Of a stretch of 64,000 nt of DNA, positions 51,485 through 60,934 are shown piece by piece (the first letter of the stretch is position 1; each line of letters opens with the position of its first letter). The notes under the pieces are model-generated. The model had not been told where the DNA came from, made no database searches, and saw only the letters and a list, made by a program, of their open reading frames with translations. Source of the stretch: Roseiarcus sp036513315 (GTDB taxonomy: Bacteria; Pseudomonadota; Alphaproteobacteria; Rhizobiales; Beijerinckiaceae); assembly GCA_036513315.1 (NCBI GenBank), contig DATBZF010000052.1:1-64000 (forward strand), given 5' to 3'. The position numbers and the translations under genes were made by a program.

Positions 51485-52870
51485 TCAGCCGACGGCGAAC
51501 ATCGTCATCACGCCCGCCGCCATATGTTCCGCTATCGCTGATTCGATCGGCCAATGGCCGGGATTGTCGGCGACGAAGGCGACATGGCTCGTCTTGCCCG
51601 GCGCAATCAGCACGTTGTCCCGCCAATAGGGCTCCCATCCATCGTCCATCGCGTGAAGCAGGCGCATGGAATGGCCATAAAGACGAATGGCTTGAGTGAC
51701 GGCGGTATTGTTGACGATTCCCAAGGTCACGGGCGCGCTGCGGGCGACCGCGAACAACGGTTTGACGGGCCAGTCGCGCAGCGTCGCGCCGTTGATTGAA
51801 AAGGGCGCGCCGCCGCCTCCGGCGATCGTCATATCAACGCGCTTGGCGCGCTGAAGGTCGATTTCCACCGGCAGCGACGGATTGGCGGGCAGACCCGTGA
51901 GAGGCGGGCGTTGCGCGAGGGGATCGCCGGTCGCCGCGAATGCGATCAGCGGGCGATCCGCTTCGCCGGGAATCGCGGCGGCGGCGCCGCCGAACAGGAT
52001 GAAGCGCACAGGCGCTCCGTCGCGCGGCATGTCGAACATCATATCGAACCTCGCCTGCGGCCCCATCGGAAAGACATTGTGCAAAGGCTGGAAGGGTTCG
52101 GCGGGCTGACCGTCCAGCGCGATGATCAGCGGTTTGACCCCCTCGACGCCGATCGCCATCATCCGCGCATTGGCGGCGTTCACGAGGCGCAACCGCACGC
52201 GCGCGCCGGGCGAGGCGTTGAGCGAGAGTGGCGCTGGGCCATTGTTGGCGGCGATCGCCCCGCCGAGATGGCCGGCGCCCCGCGCCGCCGCGGGCCCGGA
52301 AAAATCGTCGCGGACCTGGCCTTTGTCGTCAAGGCTCCAATCAGTCAGGGCGACGACCGCTTCGAGATCGCATTGCGGCGGCGAGGCTTCCTCGACCACG
52401 ATCGGCCCGTAAAGTCCGCGACCGATCTGGCCAGGCGTCGCCACGCCGACATGCGGCCGATAGAGATTGAAGCCAGAATCGGGCGGCGTGAATCGATAAT
52501 CGAAACTGCCGCCGGGCGGCGCCGGCGCTTGCGTCAGGCCGCCTATTCCGGCCATCGAATTGGCGATCCGCAGGCCCGGCCAGCAGAGGGTGGTTGGCTC
52601 CGACAGTCTGTTGGTCAGCCTGATCTTCAGCTCCTCGCCCTTGCGAAGCCGCAACAAAGGTCCCGGCGTCGCGCCTTCATAGCCGAGTGCGGCGGTCGCC
52701 GGGGCAGGGAGCGGGGCGATGCGCGCCTCGACCTGCGCCGCGTCGAATAATCGGAAACCGTCGGTGGCGAGCCGCGTCGGGACGGGCTGCGCCGATAGGC
52801 CGCCGCCAAACGCAGCCCAAAGCGTGGCCGAGACGCCGGCGCGCAAGATCAAACGCCGGTCCGGGTTCAT
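51485..52870 (-). CDS. Exported multicopper-oxidase-fold protein lacking copper ligands (SufI/FtsP-like)
   Basis: A 461-residue protein with a twin-arginine-like leader (DRRLILRAGVSATLWAA) and three cupredoxin domains. The copper motifs of true multicopper oxidases are degenerate: HWHG is LCWPGLRIANSMAG (C96-W-P-G), YHSH is YRPH (one histidine), and the C-terminal HCHxxxH is ESAIAEH. Copper at the trinuclear site is therefore unlikely. This resembles SufI/FtsP, the cell-division protein that kept the fold and lost the metals. The start is at 52870. Confidence 0.85.
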   Translation of the reverse strand: MNPDRRLILRAGVSATLWAAFGGGLSAQPVPTRLATDGFRLFDAAQVEARIAPLPAPATAALGYEGATPGPLLRLRKGEELKIRLTNRLSEPTTLCWPGLRIANSMAGIGGLTQAPAPPGGSFDYRFTPPDSGFNLYRPHVGVATPGQIGRGLYGPIVVEEASPPQCDLEAVVALTDWSLDDKGQVRDDFSGPAAARGAGHLGGAIAANNGPAPLSLNASPGARVRLRLVNAANARMMAIGVEGVKPLIIALDGQPAEPFQPLHNVFPMGPQARFDMMFDMPRDGAPVRFILFGGAAAAIPGEADRPLIAFAATGDPLAQRPPLTGLPANPSLPVEIDLQRAKRVDMTIAGGGGAPFSINGATLRDWPVKPLFAVARSAPVTLGIVNNTAVTQAIRLYGHSMRLLHAMDDGWEPYWRDNVLIAPGKTSHVAFVADNPGHWPIESAIAEHMAAGVMTMFAVG

Positions 52871-53046
52871 CGCCCACTTTTCCGCCGCCGCGCGCCGCGG
52901 CGGCCGAGGCCTTGTTCCAATTTGATCCATCCGGCGCGGCGCGGCCCTTGCGTCATGTCGCGGTCCCGCCGCCGGCTGGGATTTGGTTTCTCACTTCGGG
53001 TCGATGGCTTTTGGCGTCGGGGAAGTCAGGCGAGGGAGACGCATTC

Positions 53047-53217
53047 GTGAACAAAATCGTCGCTTTCGCGTGCTTGGCCATGGCTACGGCCGTGGCGGTT
53101 GGCGCCGAGTTCGCGCCTTGGCGTTCTCTCATGATCCAGGGCCACGAACCGACGGCGGCGATTCTGACCGCTGGCGGATTGTTCACCGTCGCGATCGCCG
53201 TTCTAATCCGGGACTAG
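53047..53217 (+). CDS. Hypothetical 56-residue membrane protein
   Basis: Two short hydrophobic segments (about 4-20 and 36-54) separated by EFAPWRSLMIQGHEP. GTG at 53047 is preceded by GAGGGAG at workable spacing. No homologue is recognised. It lies between the SufI-like gene (divergent) and tRNA-Leu. Confidence 0.5.
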   Translation: MNKIVAFACLAMATAVAVGAEFAPWRSLMIQGHEPTAAILTAGGLFTVAIAVLIRD

Positions 53218-53334
53218 CCGGTTTTCGCTACAAATCCAAGACGGGCGGCCCTCGTTTTTTTCTGGCGCGGCCGGCCTAAGATGCTATAGACGGCGCCCAA
53301 AGCGGCGGGTTCTGCCCACGCGAGGCGCCTTGAT

Positions 53335-53419
53335 GCGGGCGTGGCGGAATTGGTAGACGCGCCGGATTTAGGTTCCGGTGACGAAAGTCGTGGGGGTTCG
53401 AGTCCCTCCGCCCGCACCA
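53335..53419 (+). tRNA. tRNA-Leu (UAG)
   Basis: An 85-base class II tRNA including encoded CCA. The acceptor arm is GCGGGCG/CGCCCGC, the anticodon stem CCGGA/TCCGG with loop TTTAGGT and anticodon TAG at 53369-53371; a variable arm follows and the T arm contains GGTTCGAGTCC. Confidence 0.97.
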
Positions 53420-53530
53420 TAATCGATGCGCGGCTGTCGGCGCGCATCGTCGCCGATTGGGTCATTTCGGTTTCGGCGGCCCGGAGTGCGGGAAGCCGCG
53501 GTTTTTGGTTTTTTACAGGACGGGTTTGAC

Positions 53531-54892
53531 ATGCAAGTGACCGAGACGCTTTCGCAAGGGCTGAAGCGCGAATACAGCATCGTTCTGTCGGCGACCGACC
53601 TTGCGGCGCGTCTTGACGGCCAGCTCGCAGACATCAAGAACAAGGTCAAGATCAACGGTTTCCGCCCCGGCAAGGTGCCCGTTGCGCATCTGAAGCGCGT
53701 CTATGGCCGCTCCGTGATGGCCGATGTCGTCCAGGAGGCGATTACGGAAGCCAACAAACAGATCATCGACGACAATGGCCTGCGGCTCGCACAGGAGCCG
53801 AAAGTGGAATTGCCGACCGATCAGGCGTCCATCGAAGCGGCTCTCGAAGCGCGCGGCGACCTCAATTTTAAAGTGGCGCTCGAAGTGCTGCCGAAGTTCG
53901 AAGTCGGCGCCTTCGACGATGTCTCTCTGGAGCGTCCGGTCGCCGAGGTCGAGGACGCGGATGTTGATCGGGCGCTGAACCGCCTCGCCGACAATCGGCG
54001 CACGTTCGCCGACAAGGCGGAAGGCGCCAAGGCCGAAAATGGCGATCGCGTCACCGTCGACTTTGTCGGCAAGATCGCAGGGGAATTGTTCGAAGGGGGG
54101 ACCAGCGAGAATATAGAAGTGATTCTCGGCTCCAACACCTTCATTCCGGGTTTCGAAGAACAACTCCTTGGCGTCGTCGCCGGCGAGAAGCGAAATGTCG
54201 AGGCGACTTTCCCAGAGGCCTATGTCAATCGAGCCCTTGCCGGACAGAAGGCGGAGTTCGACGTGACGGTCAAATCGATCGCCGCCCCTGAGGCTTTCAC
54301 GATCGACGACGAATTCGCCAAGAGCCTCAATTTCGAAAGCCTGGATAAGCTCAAGGAGATGATCCGCGACAACCTTAATGGAGAATATTCAAGGGCTTCT
54401 CGCGAAAAGCTGAAGCGTCAGTTGCTGGATAGCCTGGACAATCGCTATTCGTTCGAACTGCCCGAAGGGCTCGTCGCGCAGGAATTCGACTCGATCTGGC
54501 GTCAGGTCGAGCAGGAGCAGAAGGCGTCCGGGCGCGGCTTTGCCGATGAGAACACGACCGAAGAAGCGGCGCGCGCGGACTATCGCCGCATCGCGGAGCG
54601 TCGTGTGAGGTTAGGATTGCTGTTGGCCGAAGTGGGCTCCAGGGCGGAGGTCAAGGTCACCGATGAGGAGGTCACCAACGCCCTGATCGCCCGGGCTCGC
54701 GCCTATCCCGGCCAGGAAAAGCAGATCTGGGAATATTATCGCAAGAATGCACAGGCGCTGGCGGAATTGCGGGCGCCGATCTACGAGGAAAAGGTCGTCG
54801 ACCATATTCTGGCTCTGGCTAAAGTGGCCGAGCGCAAGGTGACGCCCGAGGAATTGCTGAAGCCGGATGAAGAGGCGCTGCCGGCCAAGTGA
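53531..54892 (+). CDS. tig: Trigger factor
   Basis: A 453-residue ribosome-associated chaperone and peptidyl-prolyl isomerase. The N-terminal ribosome-binding domain carries GFRPGKVP (the signature loop near residues 43-50). A PPIase domain lies at about 165-245 (GDRVTVDFVGKIAGELFEGG), followed by the helical C-terminal arms. It acts on nascent chains and precedes clpP, clpX and lon, the classical order. Confidence 0.98.
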   Translation: MQVTETLSQGLKREYSIVLSATDLAARLDGQLADIKNKVKINGFRPGKVPVAHLKRVYGRSVMADVVQEAITEANKQIIDDNGLRLAQEPKVELPTDQASIEAALEARGDLNFKVALEVLPKFEVGAFDDVSLERPVAEVEDADVDRALNRLADNRRTFADKAEGAKAENGDRVTVDFVGKIAGELFEGGTSENIEVILGSNTFIPGFEEQLLGVVAGEKRNVEATFPEAYVNRALAGQKAEFDVTVKSIAAPEAFTIDDEFAKSLNFESLDKLKEMIRDNLNGEYSRASREKLKRQLLDSLDNRYSFELPEGLVAQEFDSIWRQVEQEQKASGRGFADENTTEEAARADYRRIAERRVRLGLLLAEVGSRAEVKVTDEEVTNALIARARAYPGQEKQIWEYYRKNAQALAELRAPIYEEKVVDHILALAKVAERKVTPEELLKPDEEALPAK

Positions 54893-55074
54893 TCGGCCCG
54901 ATCGTTTTTGCGTCCGGCTGGCGGCGGGAGATCGCGCCGCGTGGCGTTTTCTCATCACGCTCCGATGGGGCGCCTCGGGCCGAAAGCGCTCGCCGCCTTT
55001 GCCCTTTAACTCGCACCGCCGCGCCACTATGTTGCGTGCGGCAGCCAGCCTGATTCCCCCTGAAAGCGAGACCC

Positions 55075-55710
55075 ATGCGCGACCTGGTCGATTATTATAC
55101 CAACAATCTGGTGCCGATCGTCATCGAGCAATCGGCTCGCGGCGAGCGGTCGTTCGACATTTTCTCGCGTCTGTTGCGCGAACGGATCATTTTCATGGTG
55201 GGACCCGTCGACGATGGTTCCGCGTCGCTTGTCGTCGCGCAATTGCTGTTTCTTGAGGCCGACAATCCCAAAAAGGAAATCGCGCTCTACATCAATTCGC
55301 CAGGCGGCGTCGTCACGTCGGGTCTGTCGATCTATGACACGATGCAGTTCATCCGGCCCAAAGTCTCGACGATGTGCATCGGCCAGGCGGCGTCGATGGG
55401 ATCGCTATTGCTTTGCGCGGGGGAAGCGGGCATGCGTTACGCCCTGCCTAATGCTCGCATCATGGTCCATCAGCCGTCTGGCGGCTTCCAGGGACAGGCG
55501 TCCGACATCCAGCGCCACGCCGAGGACATCCTCAAAATCAAGCGCCGGCTGAATGAAATCTATGTCCAGCACACCGGGCGCGACTACGACACGATCGACA
55601 AGACCCTTGATCGCGATCATTTCATGTCCGCCGAAGAGGCGAAATCCTTTGGCATCGTCGACCAGGTTGTGACTAAGCGATCCGACGAGGCGGAGGAGAC
55701 GAAGAGCTGA
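55075..55710 (+). CDS. clpP: ATP-dependent Clp protease, proteolytic subunit
   Basis: A 211-residue serine protease subunit with the full triad S107 (GQAASMGS), H132 (MVHQPSGG) and D181 (DRDHFMS). It forms the double-heptamer barrel that degrades substrates delivered by ClpX, encoded next. The start at 55075 gives a short N-terminus (MRDLVDYYTNN) typical for alphaproteobacterial ClpP. Confidence 0.98.
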   Translation: MRDLVDYYTNNLVPIVIEQSARGERSFDIFSRLLRERIIFMVGPVDDGSASLVVAQLLFLEADNPKKEIALYINSPGGVVTSGLSIYDTMQFIRPKVSTMCIGQAASMGSLLLCAGEAGMRYALPNARIMVHQPSGGFQGQASDIQRHAEDILKIKRRLNEIYVQHTGRDYDTIDKTLDRDHFMSAEEAKSFGIVDQVVTKRSDEAEETKS

Positions 55711-56042
55711 GTTTTATTAGTAAGTTGCGTTGTGTATTTGATGTATGGCATTGTGTGATCCGGCGGCGTCGCGCCTATCGTTTGCGGCTTGGTCGGGTCT
55801 CTCTTTGAAGGACGATGCGGCCTTGCTGCGTCGCAGCACTTGATTTGCCTGTGCTTATCGTGGTTGCATCCCTGCTTGACCCTGTTTCTAGGCAGGGCGC
55901 CACATCGAGCACAGCCAGACCGCGTCGCAGAAGACGCGGGGCTTAGCGGTTGGAAATCGATCGCTACGCTTTGTTAGGATGCTGCATTTAAATTGTCACG
56001 TTGGGCGTCCGCTAGGACTTCAGCGGCGGTATGGAGAAGAAA
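55711..56042. other. clpP-clpX intergenic region
   Basis: No gene is visible. A small palindrome (TGCTGCGTCGCAGCA near 55824) is present. The length suggests clpX has its own promoter here, but none is recognisable with confidence. Confidence 0.45.
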
Positions 56043-57296
56043 ATGGCCAAAGCCGAAGGCGACGCCAAGAACACGCTCTATTGCTCGTTTTGCGGCAAGA
56101 GCCAGCATGAAGTGCGCAAACTGATCGCCGGACCGACGGTGTTCATTTGCGACGAATGCGTCGAACTGTGCATGGACATCATCCGTGAGGAGAGCAAGAC
56201 CTCGCTCGTCAAGAGCAAGGACGGCATCCCGACGCCGCGTGAGATTTGCAAGGTGCTGGACGATTACGTCATCGGCCAGCCACAGGCCAAACGAGTGCTT
56301 TCGGTCGCAGTCCACAATCATTACAAGCGGCTCAACCACGCCACCAAACATAGCGATGTCGAGCTCGCCAAGTCGAACATTCTATTGATCGGGCCGACCG
56401 GTTCCGGCAAGACGCTGCTCGCCCAGACGCTGGCGCGCATTCTCGATGTGCCCTTCACCATGGCCGATGCGACGACGCTGACAGAAGCGGGCTATGTCGG
56501 CGAGGACGTTGAGAATATCATCCTCAAACTGCTGCAGGCGTCTGACTATAATGTCGAGCGCGCGCAGCGTGGCATCGTCTATATCGACGAAATCGACAAG
56601 ATCAGCCGGAAGTCGGACAATCCCTCGATCACCCGCGACGTATCGGGCGAGGGCGTCCAGCAGGCGCTGTTGAAAATCATGGAAGGCACGGTCGCCAGCG
56701 TTCCGCCGCAGGGTGGGCGCAAGCATCCCCAGCAGGAGTTCCTGCAGGTCGACACGACCAATATCCTGTTCATCTGCGGCGGCGCCTTCGCGGGCCTCGA
56801 ACGCATCATTTCGGCGCGCGGCAAGGGCACGTCGATCGGTTTCAGCGCCAAGGTGCAATCGCCCGACGACCGGCGCACGGGCGAGGTCTTTCGCCATGTC
56901 GAGCCGGAAGACCTGCTCAAGTTCGGTCTGATTCCCGAATTCGTCGGTCGCCTGCCGGTGATCGCGACGCTCGAGGATCTGGATGAAGAGGCGTTGAAGA
57001 AGATTCTCACCGAGCCGAAGAATGCGCTCGTCAAACAATATCAGCGCCTGTTCGAAATGGAGAACACCGACCTGACGTTCCAGGACGAAGCGTTGAACGT
57101 CGTCGCCAAAAAGGCGATCGAACGGCGCACTGGCGCCCGCGGCCTGCGCTCGATCATGGAGGGCATCTTGCTCGACACGATGTTCGATCTGCCCGGCCTC
57201 GACAGCGTCGAGCAGGTGGTGATCGGGCCGGAAGTGGTCGACGGCAAGGCGCGCCCGCTCTACATCTATTCCGAACGCGCCGAAAAAGCCGGCTAG
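56043..57296 (+). CDS. clpX: ATP-dependent Clp protease, ATP-binding subunit ClpX
   Basis: A 417-residue AAA+ unfoldase. The N-terminal zinc finger has C14, C17, C36 and C39. Walker A is GPTGSGKT, Walker B YIDEIDKI, and the pore and sensor regions (GYVGEDVENI, RTGARGLRSIME) are intact. It feeds substrates to ClpP. The ATG at 56043 is preferred because GGAGAAG precedes it; an ATG four codons earlier is in frame. Confidence 0.98.
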   Translation: MAKAEGDAKNTLYCSFCGKSQHEVRKLIAGPTVFICDECVELCMDIIREESKTSLVKSKDGIPTPREICKVLDDYVIGQPQAKRVLSVAVHNHYKRLNHATKHSDVELAKSNILLIGPTGSGKTLLAQTLARILDVPFTMADATTLTEAGYVGEDVENIILKLLQASDYNVERAQRGIVYIDEIDKISRKSDNPSITRDVSGEGVQQALLKIMEGTVASVPPQGGRKHPQQEFLQVDTTNILFICGGAFAGLERIISARGKGTSIGFSAKVQSPDDRRTGEVFRHVEPEDLLKFGLIPEFVGRLPVIATLEDLDEEALKKILTEPKNALVKQYQRLFEMENTDLTFQDEALNVVAKKAIERRTGARGLRSIMEGILLDTMFDLPGLDSVEQVVIGPEVVDGKARPLYIYSERAEKAG

Positions 57297-57337
57297 CCCG
57301 GCGATTTGTCCCGTCGGCGATGGCGCACCCTCTCAAC

Positions 57338-57380
57338 AATGCGACGCGGCCTCTCCACAGAGCCGGCGTCGCATTTGCTT
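57338..57380 (+). terminator. Hairpin after clpX, probable terminator
   Basis: AATGCGACGCGGC (57338-57350) pairs with GCCGGCGTCGCATT (57362-57375) with one bulge, giving about 13 pairs around a short loop. The tail is only weakly T-rich (TTGCTTTAAG). It lies 42 bases after the clpX stop. Confidence 0.55.
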
Positions 57381-57444
57381 TAAGAAAATGTCACGACGGG
57401 GCGGCGACCCCCCAACTTCGATGAGGACAGCGCCTCGCCGGGTC

Positions 57445-57475
57445 CTTGAAACGCTGGCGGACCGCCGCCATCTTT
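57445..57475 (+). promoter_or_regulatory. Possible heat-shock (RpoH) promoter of lon
   Basis: CTTGAA (57445-57450), a 17-base spacer and CCATCTTT (57468-57475) match the alphaproteobacterial sigma-32 pattern fairly well. It lies about 200 bases before lon, a heat-shock gene in most bacteria. The remaining part of the gap (57476-57678) shows no gene. Confidence 0.35.
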
Positions 57476-57678
57476 GTGAGGATCGTTTAGGCGTAACTAT
57501 TCACGTTGATTCGATTAAGCGCCAAGTCGCGTGGGCCTGACCGCTGAATGCGGGAGGGGGCGCGAGCGACGGCTGAGCCCAAGGCCTTTGTAAGGGTTGG
57601 AATCAGCCGGTTCATTGACGCTTCAAGCCCGAGATGGCGTTTCGCCCATGCCCGGGTCGTCACGAAACAGGAACTTCC

Positions 57679-60099
57679 ATGACAAGCAATCGCAAGCCCA
57701 TCGCGCCCGGCTCCGTCGACGTCTACCCGGTCCTACCGCTCCGCGATATCGTTGTTTTCCCGCATATGATCGTGCCCCTCTTCGTCGGCCGCGAGAAGTC
57801 GATCCGCGCCCTTGAAGAGGTGATGAAGGCGGACAAGCCGATCCTGCTCGCCACCCAGATGAACGCGGCGGACGACGATCCCGCGACCGACGCCATCTTC
57901 ACCACCGGCACCCTCGCCACAGTCCTGCAATTGCTCAAACTGCCCGACGGCACCGTCAAAGTGCTGGTCGAGGGCGCTTCACGGGCCCATGTCAGAGAAT
58001 ATCTGCCGACCGATGGTTATTTTGAGGCCCGCGCCGAAGCGATCGGCGACGAAGCGCTCGACAAGGTCGAAGCGGAGGCGTTGTCGCGCTCCGTCGTCTC
58101 GGAATTCGAGAGCTACGTCAAACTGAACAAGAAAATTTCGCCCGAAGTCGTCGCGGCGGTCGGCCAGATCACGGATTACGGCAAGCTCGCCGATACGATC
58201 GCGTCGCATCTGGCGGTCAAGCTTGCTGACAAGCAGGCCATACTCGAGATCAATTCCGTCGCCAAGCGCTTCGAAAAATGTCTGGCTTTGATGGAAAGCG
58301 AAATCTCGGTGTTGCAGGTCGAGAAGCGGATCCGCACGCGCGTCAAGCGCCAGATGGAGAAAACGCAGCGCGAATATTACCTCAACGAGCAGATGAAGGC
58401 GATCCAAAAGGAGCTCGGCGACGAGGACGGCAAGGACGAAATGTCCGAGCTGGAGGCGCGCATCAAGAAAACCAAACTCTCGAAGGAGGCGCGCGACAAG
58501 GCCACTGGCGAACTCAAGAAGCTGCGCCAGATGTCGCCGATGTCGGCCGAGGCGACGGTCGTGCGCAATTATCTCGACTGGCTGTTGTCGATTCCGTGGC
58601 AGAAGCGCACCAAGGTCAAGAAGGATCTTGGCGCCGCCCAAACGATCCTCGACGCCGATCATTTCGGCCTCGACAAGGTCAAGGAGCGCATCGTCGAATA
58701 TCTCGCGGTGCAGCAGCGCGCCAACAAGCTGACAGGGCCGATTCTCTGCCTTGTCGGGCCTCCCGGCGTGGGCAAAACCTCGCTCGGCAAGTCCATCGCC
58801 AAGGCGACGGGGCGCGAATTCGTGCGCATGTCGCTTGGCGGCGTGCGCGACGAAGCGGAGATACGCGGTCATCGGCGCACCTATATCGGCTCGATGCCCG
58901 GCAAGGTCATCCAATCGATGCGCAAGGCCAAGTCGTCAAATCCGCTGTTCCTACTCGACGAGATCGACAAGATGGGTATGGATTTCCGCGGCGACCCGTC
59001 TTCGGCTTTGCTCGAAGTGCTGGACCCTGAGCAGAACTCGACGTTCAACGACCATTACCTTGAGGTCGACTACGACCTTTCGCATGTGATGTTCGTCACC
59101 ACCGCCAATACGCTGAACATCCCGCCGGCCCTGATGGACCGAATGGAGATCATCCGGATTGCCGGTTACACCGAAGACGAAAAGGTCGAGATTGCCAAGA
59201 AGCATCTCCTTCCCAACGCGACGGCCAAGCATGGGCTCGACGCCAAGGAATGGGTGGTCGAGGATAGTGCGCTTCTGGAGCTGGTGCGCCGCTACACCAG
59301 AGAAGCCGGCGTGCGCAATCTCGAGCGCGAGATTTCCAATCTTGCGCGTAAGGCGGTCAAGGAGCTGTTGACCACCAAGAAGAAGAAGATCGTCGTCACC
59401 GGCGCCAATGTCTCCGAATTCCTCGGCGTGCCGAAATATCGTTACGGCGAGATCGAAACCGACGATCAGGTCGGCCTGGTGACGGGCCTTGCCTGGACGG
59501 AAGTCGGCGGCGAGTTGCTGACGATCGAAGGCGTGATGATGCCCGGCAAGGGCCGCATGACGGTGACCGGCAATCTGAAGGACGTGATGAAAGAGTCGAT
59601 TTCGGCGGCCGCTTCCTACGTGCGCTCGCGCTCGGTGGATTTCGGCATCGAACCGCCTTTGTTCGATCGTCGCGACATCCACGTCCATGTTCCCGAGGGC
59701 GCGACCCCCAAGGACGGGCCATCGGCGGGCGTGGGCATGGCGACGGTCATCGTCTCGATGCTGACGGGCATACCGGTGCGTCACGACATCGCCATGACCG
59801 GCGAAGTGACGTTGCGCGGCCGCGTCCTGCCGATCGGCGGCCTCAAGGAGAAGCTGCTCGCCGCCCTGCGCGGCGGCATCAAGAAGGTGCTGATCCCTGA
59901 GGATAACGCCAAGGATCTCACCGAGATTCCTGATTCCGTGAAGAACGGGCTCGAAATCGTGCCGGTCTCGCGGATGGAGGAAGTGCTCCAGCACGCTCTG
60001 GTGCGCCAGCCTCGCCCGATCGTTTGGGAGGAGGACCTGAAAGCGGTGACGAAGGGGCGTGCAAATGACGAGGATGCGGCGGGAGTCGTCGCGCACTGA
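57679..60099 (+). CDS. lon: ATP-dependent protease Lon
   Basis: An 806-residue protease: an N-terminal substrate domain opening YPVLPLRDIVVFPHMIVPLF, a coiled-coil middle, an AAA+ module with GPPGVGKTSLGKSIAKATGR and LLDEIDKMG, and the proteolytic domain with the catalytic serine in DGPSAGVGM and lysine in GGLKEKLLAA. It degrades damaged and regulatory proteins. The ATG at 57679 gives the normal Rhizobiales length; the open frame starts slightly earlier. Confidence 0.98.
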   Translation: MTSNRKPIAPGSVDVYPVLPLRDIVVFPHMIVPLFVGREKSIRALEEVMKADKPILLATQMNAADDDPATDAIFTTGTLATVLQLLKLPDGTVKVLVEGASRAHVREYLPTDGYFEARAEAIGDEALDKVEAEALSRSVVSEFESYVKLNKKISPEVVAAVGQITDYGKLADTIASHLAVKLADKQAILEINSVAKRFEKCLALMESEISVLQVEKRIRTRVKRQMEKTQREYYLNEQMKAIQKELGDEDGKDEMSELEARIKKTKLSKEARDKATGELKKLRQMSPMSAEATVVRNYLDWLLSIPWQKRTKVKKDLGAAQTILDADHFGLDKVKERIVEYLAVQQRANKLTGPILCLVGPPGVGKTSLGKSIAKATGREFVRMSLGGVRDEAEIRGHRRTYIGSMPGKVIQSMRKAKSSNPLFLLDEIDKMGMDFRGDPSSALLEVLDPEQNSTFNDHYLEVDYDLSHVMFVTTANTLNIPPALMDRMEIIRIAGYTEDEKVEIAKKHLLPNATAKHGLDAKEWVVEDSALLELVRRYTREAGVRNLEREISNLARKAVKELLTTKKKKIVVTGANVSEFLGVPKYRYGEIETDDQVGLVTGLAWTEVGGELLTIEGVMMPGKGRMTVTGNLKDVMKESISAAASYVRSRSVDFGIEPPLFDRRDIHVHVPEGATPKDGPSAGVGMATVIVSMLTGIPVRHDIAMTGEVTLRGRVLPIGGLKEKLLAALRGGIKKVLIPEDNAKDLTEIPDSVKNGLEIVPVSRMEEVLQHALVRQPRPIVWEEDLKAVTKGRANDEDAAGVVAH

Positions 60100-60138
60100 G
60101 CCGACGCTGTCGCCTCGTTCAGGCTGAACTTGTCGGCG

Positions 60139-60175
60139 AAGGGCCGCAAACCTTAAGGGTTTGCGGCCCTTTTTG
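60139..60175 (+). terminator. Rho-independent terminator after lon
   Basis: AAGGGCCGCAAACC (60139-60152) and GGTTTGCGGCCCTT (60158-60171) form a perfect 14-base stem with a five-base loop, followed by a run of T. It lies 40 bases after the lon stop. Confidence 0.93.
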
Positions 60176-60378
60176 CATCTCCGCGGTGCAAAACGCGCAG
60201 AAAACATATCTTTTTCGGAGAGTCTCGTCCTCAATCCCTTGCGTTTGCGCGAGATTTTGCGGAGCTATGGAGCGTACTCGGGCGTCGATTCGCGCAGCCC
60301 CGCTTCACGGGCGGCCAAAACGGCGAGAGGAACGCGTCAGGCGTCGCGCATCACGTCAGGTCAAACAGGAGAGGCCAA

Positions 60379-60672
60379 ATGAATAAGCTTGAACTCGTCG
60401 AACACGTCGCGAAAGAGGCTGAATTGTCCAAGGCCAGCGCGGCAGCCGCCCTGGACGCCATTCTGGACGGCATCGGCAAGTCGCTGAAGAAAGGCGATGA
60501 AGTGCGCCTGGTGGGATTTGGCACATTTTCGGTTCGTGAACGCGCTGCGGGCAAGGGGCGTAATCCCGCCACCGGCAAGGAAATCAAGATCCCTGCTTCA
60601 AAGAATGCGCGTTTCAAAGCTGGCGCGGCGCTCAAGGCGAGCCTCAACAAGGCCAAGGCGGCGAAGAAATAA
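60379..60672 (+). CDS. hupB: DNA-binding protein HU
   Basis: A 97-residue histone-like protein: MNKLELVEHVAKEAELSKAS, then LVGFGTFSVRERAAGKGRNP, the beta-arm that wraps DNA with its conserved RNP tip, and a lysine-rich tail (NKAKAAKK). It compacts and bends DNA as a dimer. GGAGAGG precedes the ATG. It follows lon, as usual, but has its own transcription unit between two terminators. Confidence 0.97.
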   Translation: MNKLELVEHVAKEAELSKASAAAALDAILDGIGKSLKKGDEVRLVGFGTFSVRERAAGKGRNPATGKEIKIPASKNARFKAGAALKASLNKAKAAKK

Positions 60673-60731
60673 AACGCCAATGAATTGACAGCCGACCGCG
60701 GCCGACCGCCGGGGTGTTTTAAGGTGAAATC

Positions 60732-60759
60732 GGGCGGCCCTGACGGCCGCCCTCTTTTT
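60732..60759 (+). terminator. Rho-independent terminator after hupB
   Basis: GGGCGGCC (60732-60739) pairs with GGCCGCCC (60745-60752) around a five-base loop, followed by TCTTTTT. It lies 60 bases after the hupB stop. Confidence 0.9.
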
Positions 60760-60841
60760 GCCGAGACATCCAGCGATATTGCTTGCGCCCCGCTCGCGCC
60801 TGTATAGGCTCTCGCGTCGCGGGGAACATATTTTGCGCCCC

Positions 60842-60917
60842 GGGCGGTTAGCTCAGTTGGTAGAGCATCTCGTTTACACCGAGAGGGTCGGCGGTTCGAG
60901 CCCGTCACCGCCCACCA
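60842..60917 (+). tRNA. tRNA-Val (UAC)
   Basis: A 76-base tRNA with encoded CCA. Acceptor GGGCGGT pairs with ACCGCCC, the D arm reads AGCTCAGTTGGTAGAGC, the anticodon stem TCTCG/CGAGA holds loop TTTACAC with anticodon TAC at 60875-60877, and the T arm contains GGTTCGAGCC. Confidence 0.96.
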
Positions 60918-60934
60918 TTTGGAAGTGTGAACGC

